From Harmonia axyridis (Eukaryota > Arthropoda > Insecta > Coleoptera > Coccinellidae): a stretch of 64,000 bases of DNA. Below, piece after piece: positions 63,935 through 64,000 of the stretch. The notes under the pieces were generated by a model, which saw nothing but the letters and a program-made list of their open reading frames with translations, did not search any database and was not told where the DNA came from. How positions within the stretch are numbered: the first letter of the stretch is position 1; each line of letters starts with the position of its first letter. The position numbers and the translations under genes were made by a program. The stretch covers positions 2,170,001-2,234,000 of the forward strand of contig NC_059507.1 in NCBI RefSeq assembly GCF_914767665.1. Direction: 5' to 3'.

Positions 63935-64000
63935 TATAAAACTAGTTCTTTTTTTTGAGAATTGTAAGATCAGCACAAAAAGTATCTGAACAAATTAAAA

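Overview
This window looks like intergenic or intronic DNA from an AT-rich, transposon-dense insect genome. The insect assignment rests on one host exon with the signature of the insect Beaten-path (Beat) immunoglobulin family (23395-23600, minus strand) and on the transposon mix: mariner subfamilies, a DD41D Tc1/mariner family, hAT, CR1-like LINEs and tRNA-headed short repeats. I cannot fix the order or species. The Beat exon is the only confident host coding sequence. Almost everything else that can be recognised is mobile DNA in various states of decay.

The dominant component is one DD41D Tc1/mariner family, with about 17 copies in both orientations (5471, 7237, 9395, 10920, 16716, 25941, 27383, 35969, 40133, 43313, 44739, 46609, 56625, 56959, 59143, 62606, 63787). 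Most near-complete copies are 0.86-0.95 kb. They share one internal deletion that removes most of the DNA-binding domain and leaves the DDD catalytic domain, so they look like an amplified deletion derivative. Other DNA elements are irritans-like mariners (18241, 32536, 38085, 22340), Mos1-like mariners (42085, 50240), Tc1 DD34E (24200), four copies of a hAT element (the first with a perfect 8-bp target duplication, 15048-15908), a pair of about 870-bp inverted-repeat elements carrying a THAP zinc-finger exon (2740, 29150), a non-autonomous element with 30-bp inverted repeats (65-923), and a tyrosine-recombinase remnant (20781-21128).

Retroelements: an apparently complete two-ORF CR1-like LINE (52235-56262), several scraps of a second LINE group with an RNase H domain and a terminal zinc knuckle (7080, 33860, 34310, 61097, 62480), a Copia-like solo LTR (37536-37850) and a 165-bp LTR-like insert flanked by a 5-bp duplication (49472-49636).

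The two observations I rate most worth following are: (1) 41905-42080, a tRNA-like pol III head followed directly by a hammerhead ribozyme in which every conserved core position is intact and the two loops are complementary; and (2) the CR1-like LINE, whose ORF2 has no usable in-frame AUG before its endonuclease but lies in the -1 frame behind a U UUU UUA slippery heptamer that abuts the ORF1 stop codon.

The remaining sequence (roughly 38.4-40.1, 45.7-46.6, 48.2-49.1, 50.6-52.2, 57.6-58.2 and 60.1-61.1 kb, plus shorter gaps) contains only short chance ORFs that I cannot assign. No rRNA genes, CRISPR arrays or bacterial-type operons are present.
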